Under the pieces are notes generated by a model. The model was given only the letters and a program-made list of their open reading frames with translations. It did no database searches and was not told the DNA's origin. From an uncultured Alphaproteobacteria bacterium (GTDB lineage: Bacteria; Pseudomonadota; Alphaproteobacteria; RF32; CAG-239), in NCBI GenBank assembly GCA_944393205.1, contig CALXZI010000010.1:1-42339 (forward strand): a DNA stretch of 42,339 nucleotides. The letters are read 5' to 3'. This document shows positions 27,054 through 37,472 of the stretch, in pieces. Position 1 is the first letter of the stretch; each line of letters begins with the position of its first letter. A program made the translations under genes and the position numbers.

Positions 27054-28220
27054 ATGGTATTTGATCCGCTGGGTTATTATAAAGCATTAAACGCTGATTA
27101 TAATACTGATGAAAAAAAACTTAAATTAAATTTTCGTGAAATGGCTAAATATTGGCATCCGGATCATAACAAAGCCGACAACGCGTTGGAGGAATTTCAG
27201 AAAATTTCCTTGGCTTATGACATTTTAAGCAATTCCAAAAGTAAATCTGTTTATGATTTATTGTCGCTTGTTTATGACGCTGTTTCTTTTCCTGATATAA
27301 AATCATTAAAAATCTACAAAGCCGTTAACGGTTCGGAAAACCCTTTTTTGCGCGTATTTAAACTTGAACAGGTGGCTGATGTTTTTAAAAATCCGCATTT
27401 AACGGAAGAAAATCTTATTGGCACCTACGAAGACGCCTTAAAATTTATCAATAACACAACAAAGAAAAATTGGCTCAAAGGTTGGTGGTCTCCCAAAGCT
27501 TTTTTACTTAATTTCAAAGCACTAAAACACAATTATAATAACGTTGGAAAAAATGATTTTGATAACTTAAAGCTCCTTGTCCATAACGCTGCCGCATATT
27601 TCAGCGAAGATAAGAACGATAAATCTTATCTTTCGGCCAAACAAGCTTTGGAATATGCCAATTCAACGCAAAAAATCAGCATACAAAATTTTATGCATAC
27701 ATTGCCCCCGACCACAACATCGGTACCCGTATGGAATTATGCTGCATTAAAAAAAGCACAACTTAAAATTCCGTTTTTTTTATCCGCAATTTTTCTTATC
27801 GGTATGCTGACGGCGCTTATTCCTCTTCTAAAGCCACTGTTTCAAACATCGCAGGATGATTATAAAATTGCTTATTATCAAGAAGTTCGTTTTAATACCG
27901 GTGGCGAAACGGTTGATGATATGGTTATGTCAAAAGTTTTTAACATTCCCGTTGATTCTTCCGATGAAACAATGCTTTATCACATTTCTTCTGCCGTAGA
28001 TATTATGCATGGACCTTCGGAACAATTTGACGTCATGGAAAAAGCCGTTAAAAACCAAACCGTGCGAGTTACCGGCTACACGCCGGATCAGGAATGGTAT
28101 CGGGTTATGCTTGACAACGGCGAAATGGGTTTTATAAAGAAATCTTACTTAAAACAAGGCATCGGACTTGCTATTCCCGAAGGAAGCAAAGTTTTTGAAC
28201 CGACAGAGAATACGAGGTAA
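27054..28220 (+). CDS. Membrane J-domain protein with extracytoplasmic SH3-like domain
   Basis: A 388-residue protein with an unusual layout. Residues 5-70 are a J domain with the HPD motif at 35-37 (WHPDHNK), which stimulates DnaK-type chaperones. A helical middle part of unknown type follows. A single membrane segment lies at about 239-259. A periplasmic C-terminal domain (about 313-365, with GPSEQF, VRVTGYTPDQEWYRVML and GFIKKSYL) looks like a bacterial SH3 (SH3b/SH3_3) fold that often binds peptidoglycan. The protein is therefore predicted to put a chaperone recruiter on the inner face and a wall-binding domain outside. It is translationally coupled to the FlhG-like gene (AGGAG inside the previous gene, eight bases from this ATG). 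Substrates are unknown. Confidence 0.88.
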   Translation: MVFDPLGYYKALNADYNTDEKKLKLNFREMAKYWHPDHNKADNALEEFQKISLAYDILSNSKSKSVYDLLSLVYDAVSFPDIKSLKIYKAVNGSENPFLRVFKLEQVADVFKNPHLTEENLIGTYEDALKFINNTTKKNWLKGWWSPKAFLLNFKALKHNYNNVGKNDFDNLKLLVHNAAAYFSEDKNDKSYLSAKQALEYANSTQKISIQNFMHTLPPTTTSVPVWNYAALKKAQLKIPFFLSAIFLIGMLTALIPLLKPLFQTSQDDYKIAYYQEVRFNTGGETVDDMVMSKVFNIPVDSSDETMLYHISSAVDIMHGPSEQFDVMEKAVKNQTVRVTGYTPDQEWYRVMLDNGEMGFIKKSYLKQGIGLAIPEGSKVFEPTENTR

Positions 28221-28224
28221 ATAA

Positions 28225-29355
<1,131 letters not shown>

Positions 29356-29358
29356 AAA

Positions 29359-30327
29359 ATGACAGACGCTCATAACAATCAGCAACAAGTTTTAAACTCT
29401 TTTATTGAGGAAAACAAAAAAGAAGGTATTCGGGTTTTTGTAGCCGGCGGTTCACGTTCCGGCAATGACAATATCTATAAAGAAGAAGCTTATAATCTTG
29501 GCCTGCAGATTGTTAAAATGGATTTTCGCTTGGATTTCGGACTTTCTAATAGCGGTATTATGGGAGCGGTCGCACGTGGTGTATTGTATGGATGGAATCA
29601 AAAACAAAATGTTTCCAAAAATGCACCAATTCAGGGCATTACAACCAAAGAATACTATAGCTTATATCCTTCCGATGATGAATTAATTGCTCAAACTGAG
29701 GTGATTTTGGCACAAACCTTGGAAGAGCGTAAACAAAAACTATTGGGCGCTGATTTTGTGGTGTTTGCTCCGGGCGGCGTCGGTACGCTTGATGAGCTAG
29801 CTTATGACTGTGTGGCTATGCAAGACGGTTTGCTTAAAATGAAACCATTTATTATTTACAACATCAACGGTTTTTTCCACCATCTGCTAGAGTTCTTAAA
29901 ATCTTTGAGCGCGGAAGGTTTTGCTGATCCGATACCTTTTATCGTGGTGGACAGCAGTGAAGAATTGGAAATTGCTTTTCGGCTTTTAAAAATTCGTTAC
30001 AACAAATGTGCCGACGGCAAAGAAGCCTATGCTAACGCCAGACAGTTGGTTTATGAACTGCCTTATTTTTTCAAGAAAAAAGAACTGCAACATATTTATG
30101 TGGAAGATATCTGGGAAGAAATTCAACGCATCCGTACTTCTGGTTCGTTGGAAGATCGTAAAACTCTGGCAAACGAAATTGAAACAGCTTATTTGGAAAA
30201 AGAAATTGAAAGAATGTACGACAGATTAGCCAAGACCGGACGCGATACATCGGTGGTCAGCGATAAATTAAGCAAATTGAAACAGCGTCGCAAAAACGCC
30301 GGCAGCAAATTTCAGAATCTGTTTTAG
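29359..30327 (+). CDS. LOG-family protein (Rossmann phosphoribohydrolase type), extended
   Basis: A 322-residue protein of the LOG/lysine-decarboxylase-like family, whose known members release nucleobases from nucleoside 5'-monophosphates (cytokinin activation) or act as nucleotide hydrolases. The fold begins with RVFVAGGSRSGNDNIYKEEA and the family motif PGGVGTLDE lies at 138-146. The usual YGGG...GLMG segment is changed to DFGLSNSGIMGA. About 100 C-terminal residues beyond the usual LOG domain form a charged, helical extension (EIETAYLEKEIERMYDRL). No decarboxylase activity is implied by the old family name. It follows tgt by three bases, with GGAG upstream. True activity is unproven. Confidence 0.85.
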   Translation: MTDAHNNQQQVLNSFIEENKKEGIRVFVAGGSRSGNDNIYKEEAYNLGLQIVKMDFRLDFGLSNSGIMGAVARGVLYGWNQKQNVSKNAPIQGITTKEYYSLYPSDDELIAQTEVILAQTLEERKQKLLGADFVVFAPGGVGTLDELAYDCVAMQDGLLKMKPFIIYNINGFFHHLLEFLKSLSAEGFADPIPFIVVDSSEELEIAFRLLKIRYNKCADGKEAYANARQLVYELPYFFKKKELQHIYVEDIWEEIQRIRTSGSLEDRKTLANEIETAYLEKEIERMYDRLAKTGRDTSVVSDKLSKLKQRRKNAGSKFQNLF

Positions 30328-32430
<2,103 letters not shown>

Positions 32431-32447
32431 GTCCTGTTTTTCAAAGA

Positions 32448-33452
32448 TTATTTGATGCTAGCATCCATTGGATTGAAGCGCAGCAAAAGCGTATTCCACA
32501 AGTCGTATTTATCGGCATATTTTTCCGGAAAGATTTTATATATATTGGCGCCTTTATGGTTCATGCAGCTATAAACCGCACGGCGCGCACTTTCGGCAAT
32601 GGCGCGGAAATGCGGGTCGGAATTGTAACGGCTTTTATCCAAAATCTGCACATCACGGATTGTCCCTTCCCGAGTTAAAGCCGCTCTGATTTCAATGACC
32701 ATATCTTCAATGCCGCGCGCACCGGGGTCCAGATTCCAACATTCGCGCAAGCGGCCGGCAATGGCATCGGTTTCAGAAATTGTCAGTTCGCTAAAATATG
32801 AACCGCCGGTGCCGCCTTCAATACCCATATTGGCAACTTCAGTACCTTCTTTAATGACGGCAGGCGCCGCGGTTTCGCCGATTTCTTTTTCCATCGCGCT
32901 GACCGAATCCATCAGGCTTTTTAGCGGATTTGCCAAGGTTTTGGCGGAAGATGTTGATTTTTTAGCAGCCTTGGGTTTAACCGGCGGGGTTTTATCCTGC
33001 GGTTTGGCTTTGGGCTGCGGCGGTTGCTGCGGTTTGGGTTGGGGTTTTGCCGCCGGTTTGGGCGCCGGTTTAGGCACAGGTTTGCTTTCCGTTTTTTTTA
33101 CCGGCTTTTTTGCCGGTTCCGGCGGAGTGGTATCCAAAAAGTCGGATTTCGGTTGCTCAACTTTGGTTTCTTTGGGCGGCGGCGGTAAATCCGGTTTGGC
33201 GGTTTCTTCAGTGGTCCACTTCGGCGCGGATTTTTTCTTTTCCGGCACGGTGGCTTTTTTGTTTTCTTTGCCAAATACGGCTTTGGGCGGAAGATTGGTC
33301 ATTTCCGCCAGCTTGACATCTTTTAAGTCCACGATTATCGGGGCCTGGCCCATGGTGATTTTCGGACGGCCGAAATACGGTAAATCCAACACCAACAGCA
33401 GGAATACCGCTATATGCAAACCGATGGAACTGTAAAGATACCGTTTGTGCAT
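32448..33452 (-). CDS. tolA: TolA-like energy-transducing envelope protein
   Basis: A 334-residue protein linking the inner-membrane TolQR motor to the outer membrane. It has one N-terminal membrane helix (about 6-24). A long Pro/Lys-rich spacer (about 70-190, with KPxPKPAPKPAAKP repeats) replaces the Ala/Lys helix of E. coli TolA, as is common in alphaproteobacteria. A C-terminal globular domain (about 225-334, AGRLRECWNLDPGA, ALTREGTIRDVQIL, AESARRAVYSC) follows. It is the third gene of tolQRA and the next gene on this strand is not tolB. TonB is an alternative, but the C-terminal domain is TolA-like. Confidence 0.9.
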   Translation of the reverse strand: MHKRYLYSSIGLHIAVFLLLVLDLPYFGRPKITMGQAPIIVDLKDVKLAEMTNLPPKAVFGKENKKATVPEKKKSAPKWTTEETAKPDLPPPPKETKVEQPKSDFLDTTPPEPAKKPVKKTESKPVPKPAPKPAAKPQPKPQQPPQPKAKPQDKTPPVKPKAAKKSTSSAKTLANPLKSLMDSVSAMEKEIGETAAPAVIKEGTEVANMGIEGGTGGSYFSELTISETDAIAGRLRECWNLDPGARGIEDMVIEIRAALTREGTIRDVQILDKSRYNSDPHFRAIAESARRAVYSCMNHKGANIYKIFPEKYADKYDLWNTLLLRFNPMDASIK

Positions 33453-33461
33453 TTTATCAGC

Positions 33462-33899
33462 CTATTTTTCTGCCCCCAACGGACGCGGTTCGGTTTTTAA
33501 GCCGACTTTTTCAAAACCGGCTTCTTTTAACAACGCCATTAAGTTAATCACCCGACCGTAAGAAGAATCCGTATCGCCGGAAATGGTGACGGTCGCTTGC
33601 GAATTTTCGCCGCGTATGGCTTTGACTTTGGCAACAATTTTATCAGCCGGAATTTCGGTTTTGCCGATGTAATAAAACCCGTCTTTATCCACGCTGATGT
33701 TGATGGATGTTTCTTTGCCTTCCAACGCCTTGCCGCCGACTTTGGGCAAATCAAGCGCAATGCCTGATGTCATTAATGGTGCGGCCACCATAAACACCAC
33801 CAACAACACCATCATCACGTCCATTAAGTTGGTGATGTTGACATCGGCATTGCGGCGGCTTTTGCGGCGGTGGGAAACAAAACGCGGAGAGTTTGCCAT
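33462..33899 (-). CDS. tolR: TolR/ExbD motor subunit
   Basis: A 145-residue proton-channel subunit with one membrane helix (about 21-43). The key Asp lies in NITNLMDVMMVLLVVFM, the conserved N-[LIV]-[ITLV]-P/L-[ML]-[IV]-D pattern of TolR and ExbD. The periplasmic part (GKALEGKETSINISVDKDG, GDTDSSYGRVINLMALLKEAGF) is ExbD-like. GGGAG inside the end of tolQ is eight bases from the ATG, so the two genes are coupled. Pairing with a TolA-type third gene favours TolR over ExbD. Confidence 0.92.
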   Translation of the reverse strand: MANSPRFVSHRRKSRRNADVNITNLMDVMMVLLVVFMVAAPLMTSGIALDLPKVGGKALEGKETSINISVDKDGFYYIGKTEIPADKIVAKVKAIRGENSQATVTISGDTDSSYGRVINLMALLKEAGFEKVGLKTEPRPLGAEK

Positions 33900-33902
33900 G
33901 GT

Positions 33903-34649
33903 TTATTCTCCCGCCATTTCCGCCTTTAAGGTGGTGTCATCAATTTCACGCGATAAGATGGTTGAAAATTCGGCAATAAAGTTTTCCAGCCGGTTGGCGT
34001 AACGGTCAATTTGCGTTGTTATCATGTTATACGCCACCACGGCGGGAATTGCCGCAATCAAACCAAAAGCGGTGGTAAACAAAGCTTCAGCAATGCCGGG
34101 CGCCATCGCGGACAACGAGTTGCTCTGGGTGGCGGCAATGGCGTTAAAACTATTGATGATGCCCCAAACCGTACCAAACAACCCCACCAACGGCGCTACC
34201 GAACCGGTGGAAGCCAAAAAGCCCAAGCGGTTGTCCAAATCTTCAAGTTCTTTATCCATACAAACCATCATCGCTTTTTCGGTGCGTTGCTGTAACGAAG
34301 CGCCGCGCAGGCTGCGGTCGGTTTTGGATTTCATGATATCGGAACGGCGCCATTCTTTCATGGCGGCTAAAAACATTGCCGACATCGGGTCGCGCGGACG
34401 GTTGCCGATGGCGTCATACAAACGGTCAAGCGAGCCGCCGGACCAAAAAGCCTCTTCAAACTTTTTAGACATTTTTTTGACATGGCGGAGCGTGGCGTAT
34501 TTTTCAAAAATAATCGCCCAAGACCAAACGGAGGCGGCAATTAAACCAATCATCACCACTTTGGTGACGGTATCGGAAGCCCAAACCAAATCCCACATGG
34601 ACATTTGAGCGGCAGTGTTAACAACATCAGAAAGCGCTTGTGTTTCCAT
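33903..34649 (-). CDS. tolQ: TolQ/ExbB motor subunit
   Basis: A 248-residue inner-membrane protein with three helices. The first is at about 30-50 (VTKVVMIGLIAASVWSWAIIFEKY). The second and third lie in the C-terminal half (LGFLASTGSVAPLVGLFGTVWGIINSF and LFTTAFGLIAAIPAVVAYNMI), with the family signature GLFGTVWGI. It forms the proton-driven pentamer around TolR. It is the first gene of the tolQRA operon. No ybgC precedes it; instead a divergent small gene begins 209 bases away. Its ribosome site is weak. Confidence 0.94.
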   Translation of the reverse strand: METQALSDVVNTAAQMSMWDLVWASDTVTKVVMIGLIAASVWSWAIIFEKYATLRHVKKMSKKFEEAFWSGGSLDRLYDAIGNRPRDPMSAMFLAAMKEWRRSDIMKSKTDRSLRGASLQQRTEKAMMVCMDKELEDLDNRLGFLASTGSVAPLVGLFGTVWGIINSFNAIAATQSNSLSAMAPGIAEALFTTAFGLIAAIPAVVAYNMITTQIDRYANRLENFIAEFSTILSREIDDTTLKAEMAGE

Positions 34650-34777
34650 TTTTCTAAAACCCTTTTTTATTTAAATCTCATGATTATCGGCTTTTTAGCA
34701 TAAAATATTAAATTTTCAATTAATTCCGGCATAAAAAACAGCTTTTTTGCTTAAAAACATTTAGATTTTACATGTGG

Positions 34778-34820
34778 TTTTATCAAAATCTTTGATAAAA
34801 AGCACAACATAGTCTAAATT
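34778..34820 (+). promoter_or_regulatory. Promoter with overlapping 10-bp palindrome
   Basis: TTGATA (34792-34797) and TAAATT (34815-34820) are 17 bases apart. TTTTATCAAA (34778-34787) and TTTGATAAAA (34791-34800) form a perfect palindrome with a three-base centre that covers the -35 box. A regulator bound there would block polymerase. It precedes the 158-residue gene and might also act on the divergent tolQ promoter. Confidence 0.6.
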
Positions 34821-34858
34821 AAAAACATATAAAAAACAATCTGTAAGGAGTTGGCGAG

Positions 34859-35335
34859 ATGAGTATAAAAGAAGAAATCCGGAATTATCAAAGCAAAGAA
34901 GAGGTAGAAAAAGATTATGAGCGCTATAAAGAAGAATGGCGTTATAATGTGGAAGAAGAAAGCGGGGTACATAAAACGGGAATAGGTTTAAGGAAAGTAT
35001 ATCTTGGTGACGGGTTAAAGATGGAATACCGCGGCTATGACGAATGGCACAAGAAAATGAGAAACGAGGGGTTAACGGATGGTGAAATCGGGGCATATTT
35101 ACGGATGCTTAAAAACCAATTTATTGTGATGAATGAAATGAACCCCTATGAGGAAAGAGAACCTACCGAAGAAGAGCGAAAAAAAGACTTTGAGGATTGG
35201 AGAAAACGACATACAGCGTTTGTTATAAAATACGGTCATCTTAACGGAAAAAGTGAAGAAGAAATAAAGCAAAGTGTAAAAGAATTAAATAAAGTTTTTG
35301 ATAGAGAATTCAAAGAAAAATTCGGAGGCCGATAA
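34859..35335 (+). CDS. Charged hypothetical protein
   Basis: A 158-residue cytosolic protein, very rich in Glu, Lys, Arg and Tyr. I do not recognise it. A central part (GIGLRKVYLGDGLKMEYRGYDEW, LTDGEIGAYLRMLKNQF) looks folded. The N-terminal and C-terminal parts look helical and coiled. AAGGAG lies eight bases before the ATG and a good promoter stands upstream, so expression is likely. It is followed three bases later by a 41-codon frame with its own GGAGG. Neighbours are unrelated housekeeping genes on the other strand, which suggests an insertion in the genome, though no mobile ends are seen. Confidence 0.75.
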   Translation: MSIKEEIRNYQSKEEVEKDYERYKEEWRYNVEEESGVHKTGIGLRKVYLGDGLKMEYRGYDEWHKKMRNEGLTDGEIGAYLRMLKNQFIVMNEMNPYEEREPTEEERKKDFEDWRKRHTAFVIKYGHLNGKSEEEIKQSVKELNKVFDREFKEKFGGR

Positions 35336-35338
35336 GCG

Positions 35339-35464
35339 ATGGATGATATCGGCAAATTGGTACAAAACGGTACATTTGAGAAACTAACCGAGCCGGTGGC
35401 ATTGTATCCAAAAGCAAAACAATCAAAAGCACCGCTTTGTTTGAAAAAACAAAAGCGGCGCTAA
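35339..35464 (+). CDS. Possible 41-residue small protein
   Basis: An ATG frame of 41 codons directly after the 158-residue gene, preceded by GGAGG about ten bases upstream. The product starts MDDIGKLVQNGTFEKLTEP and ends in a strongly basic tail (KKQKRR). Its last third overlaps the hairpin that looks like the terminator of the convergent membrane gene, so that part of the sequence has another explanation. It is real or spurious with about equal odds. Confidence 0.4.
   Translation: MDDIGKLVQNGTFEKLTEPVALYPKAKQSKAPLCLKKQKRR
35411..35461 (-). terminator. Probable terminator of the small membrane protein gene
   Basis: On the - strand GCGCCGCTTTTGTTT (35447-35461) can pair with AAACAAAGCGGTGC (35429-35442) with one bulged base and one G-T pair. 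The stem is followed by a T-rich stretch that continues to about 35411. It begins six bases after the stop of the gene at 35467. Confidence 0.6.
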
Positions 35465-35466
35465 TC

Positions 35467-35745
35467 TTACCCTACGATGGTGCGGATGAGGAGATAAATC
35501 TCCCTTACCACACCAAAGATGAAGCCTATCAAGAACGGGTGGGCTCCAAAAATATGCCAGCTTCCGAAGATGCCGACAAGATATCCTATGCCCATTATCC
35601 CAAAAAGGATAATACCGAACCCGATTGCGGGGATGAAAAAGCTCAAAATTCCCGCAAGGAAATTCTGGCTTCCATCCCAGATTTTTCCAATCACTGCACC
35701 GATAATCCCTACCAATGCGGCGACTAATAATAGAGTCCAAATCAT
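35467..35745 (-). CDS. Small hydrophobic membrane protein
   Basis: A 92-residue protein of three hydrophobic segments (about 1-22, 28-55, 60-90), rich in Gly, Ile and Phe, with the repeated pattern FGI-x-LFGIMGIGYL. No family is recognised. The opposite-strand frames here are hydrophilic and lack ribosome sites. A sigma-70-like promoter at 35861-35889 and the terminator just downstream favour this strand. No clear Shine-Dalgarno precedes the ATG, which lowers confidence in the start. It appears to be a single-gene unit. Confidence 0.6.
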   Translation of the reverse strand: MIWTLLLVAALVGIIGAVIGKIWDGSQNFLAGILSFFIPAIGFGIILFGIMGIGYLVGIFGSWHIFGAHPFLIGFIFGVVREIYLLIRTIVG

Positions 35746-35860
35746 ATGTTTTTTTTATTTTTTAATCAAACAAGGAAAAAATTCTTATAGAGCGGTAAGG
35801 TTCCCCACAAAACAAAAACCCGACATAATTTTAACCACACTAATATTTTTTCACATTTTT

Positions 35861-35889
35861 AGTGTAGCACAAATAAGTTTTTTTGACAA
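35861..35889 (-). promoter_or_regulatory. Sigma-70-like promoter for the small membrane protein
   Basis: On the - strand TTGTCA (35884-35889) and TACACT (35861-35866) are separated by exactly 17 bases. The -10 box lies within one arm of an inverted repeat (ACACTAA at 35837-35843 with TTAGTGT at 35859-35865). That repeat spans the start of transcription and could be an operator. The leader to the ATG at 35745 would be a little over 100 bases and contains no coding frame. Confidence 0.55.
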
Positions 35890-35900
35890 GATTTAAACGC

Positions 35901-36629
35901 TTATTCCATCCACTGGATGGCATCGGCACACTGGCGCTGGCTCATACCCTTGATGCGGCAACGGTTCACGATAATGTTGGGGGCTTTGTCCATGCTGTAA
36001 CAGCCGTTACCCAACAAGGCATAATCAAAATATGTCGGCGTGTTGGGGGCAACATCGTCAAACGAAAGCGCGGTTTCCATCTTCGGCCATTTTAAGCGAT
36101 AGCTGATGTTGGTGATTTTTTCCGGCGCGGAAGACAAAATATAAAAACGCATGGTGCAGCTCGGACGGCCGTTTAAGTTGTTCGCCACTTTAAAATCTCG
36201 CATATAAAGCATTATCTTTGGAGAATCATCAATAACCGGTTTATTGCCGATAAAACGTAGTTGTAAAATTGATGGAGCTGAATTTTGATTCTCCGATGCC
36301 ATATCTGCCGGCGGCATCGGCTCTAAAGCCAGACGCGCTTTTGCCGCAGCCTCATCATCAACTTGCGCATCCGGCTGCGTTGTTTGCGCCGGCGCCGTTT
36401 GCGGATTGGGCGATGAGACGGTTTGCCGGCGAGCAACCGTTGCAGAGCCAGCAGTCGGTAGTTGACGAACAGCCGTTGGTTGGTTGTTGCTAAACCCTGA
36501 TGAAGCACCGAACATTTGTGCCGAGGCGTTTCCTGCCGCCATAAAAATAATTAAAAACGCCGGCAGAATACCCCAACGCCATAAAGGGACGTTTGACAAT
36601 AATCTTAAAAAATTCCGGCGTTTTTGCAT
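35901..36629 (-). CDS. Secreted protein of unknown function, second of a related pair
   Basis: A 242-residue exported protein with a long basic signal region (RRNFLRLL, then WGILPAFLIIFMAAGNASA). A Pro/Gln/Ala-rich linker of about 80 residues follows. The C-terminal domain (about 125-240) has SCTMRFYILSSAPEKITNISYRLKWP, a PTYFDYALLGNGCYSM segment and IIVNRCRIKGM, with four spaced cysteines. The same pattern occurs in the gene just upstream, so the two share a domain. I start at the ATG at 36629; a GTG at 36641 that overlaps the upstream TAG is also possible. Product location is probably the periplasm or the membrane surface. Confidence 0.82.
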   Translation of the reverse strand: MQKRRNFLRLLSNVPLWRWGILPAFLIIFMAAGNASAQMFGASSGFSNNQPTAVRQLPTAGSATVARRQTVSSPNPQTAPAQTTQPDAQVDDEAAAKARLALEPMPPADMASENQNSAPSILQLRFIGNKPVIDDSPKIMLYMRDFKVANNLNGRPSCTMRFYILSSAPEKITNISYRLKWPKMETALSFDDVAPNTPTYFDYALLGNGCYSMDKAPNIIVNRCRIKGMSQRQCADAIQWME

Positions 36630-36640
36630 GGTGCTACCCA

Positions 36641-37414
36641 CTATTTGATGTTGTTGATAATACTATCAGCTTTTTCAAAGTTTTTCACAATTTTTTCATA
36701 TGTTGCTTCAATGTCGCTGATATCCTGTTTTTTCTCATCACTTAACAGACGTTCCTGCTCGGTATAAGAGATGTTCTTAAACTCGCCATAATATTCCGGA
36801 TTTTTGGAATCAACATATTCAAACAAATTGGCACACTCTGAAGCATTGCGGCTGGCAGCAACACGCGAACGGCGGCTGTTGCGAGTGTTTTCATTATTGT
36901 TGGCGTTGTCGCCGATAATGCTGCAAGAAGAAACATTGAATTCCAAGTTATCCAACAACAAGAAACATTTTTCAGTTTTAACAGAACCTTTGACCGTTGT
37001 TTGCTTGTATGAACCCAACGCCGGCATATCCACACTGGTGGTTATCTCGCCCAAAACGGGAGCTGCGATGCGGTTGCTGCTACGGTTGCTCCGCGTTCTG
37101 GAAGATGTCTTTTTCTCATCATCTTCTTCCGCAAAATAACGCTCGGTAACTTCATCGGTCCAGCCCATATCTATTTTTGCTTGACGCAGGCTGTCTGTCG
37201 TGCGGTTATAAAACGTTACCAAAAAATCACAATGGGTGATAGTGCCTTCGGTGTTTTCAACCGGTTTGATATCGTGCAATTTAAACAACACGGCACGGGG
37301 TTTCGTCGTTTGTGCGTTTTCAACGGTAGGCGCTTCCTGCGCTTGAACGGCAAAAGCCGAAACCGTGAAGGCCAACGCTAAAGTTGAACACCATGCTTTT
37401 TTAAAAATACTCAT
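36641..37414 (-). CDS. Secreted protein of unknown function, first of a related pair
   Basis: A 257-residue exported protein. The signal peptide runs to about residue 25 (AVQA-QE). The central domain has THCDFLVTFYNRTTDSLRQAKIDMGW, a SVDMPALGSYKQTTVKG segment, KCFLLLDNLEFNVSSCSI and ASECANLFEYV, which lines up with the C-terminal domain of the following gene. A Ser/Arg/Asn-rich insert divides it. The C-terminus is a helical Glu/Lys-rich segment. The two genes overlap or touch at 36641, so they are co-translated and their products may act together. No known family is recognised. Confidence 0.82.
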   Translation of the reverse strand: MSIFKKAWCSTLALAFTVSAFAVQAQEAPTVENAQTTKPRAVLFKLHDIKPVENTEGTITHCDFLVTFYNRTTDSLRQAKIDMGWTDEVTERYFAEEDDEKKTSSRTRSNRSSNRIAAPVLGEITTSVDMPALGSYKQTTVKGSVKTEKCFLLLDNLEFNVSSCSIIGDNANNNENTRNSRRSRVAASRNASECANLFEYVDSKNPEYYGEFKNISYTEQERLLSDEKKQDISDIEATYEKIVKNFEKADSIINNIK

Positions 37415-37472
37415 CTTTTGCCCCCTTTATAAAATAAGATTCAGAGTTATTTATAATCTATTTTGTTTTTAC

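Noticed and set aside
33045..33120. Short DNA repeats in tolA
   Set aside because: They are explained by the Lys-Pro repeats of the TolA spacer and are not a mobile or CRISPR repeat.
32695..33435. Long + strand open frame of 246 codons opposite tolA
   Set aside because: It is the antisense of the Pro/Lys-repeat region and has a Gly/Ala/Val-rich composition typical of shadow frames. The TolA reading has domains and operon context.
34859..35464. Toxin-antitoxin reading of the 158-residue and 41-residue frames
   Set aside because: Order and spacing fit loosely, but neither product has a toxin or antitoxin motif, and the smaller frame may be spurious.
35437..35896. + strand frames of 96 and 125 codons opposite the small membrane protein
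   Set aside because: No ribosome sites; the products are Pro/Ile/Lys-rich shadows. The - strand has a promoter, hydrophobic helices and a terminator.
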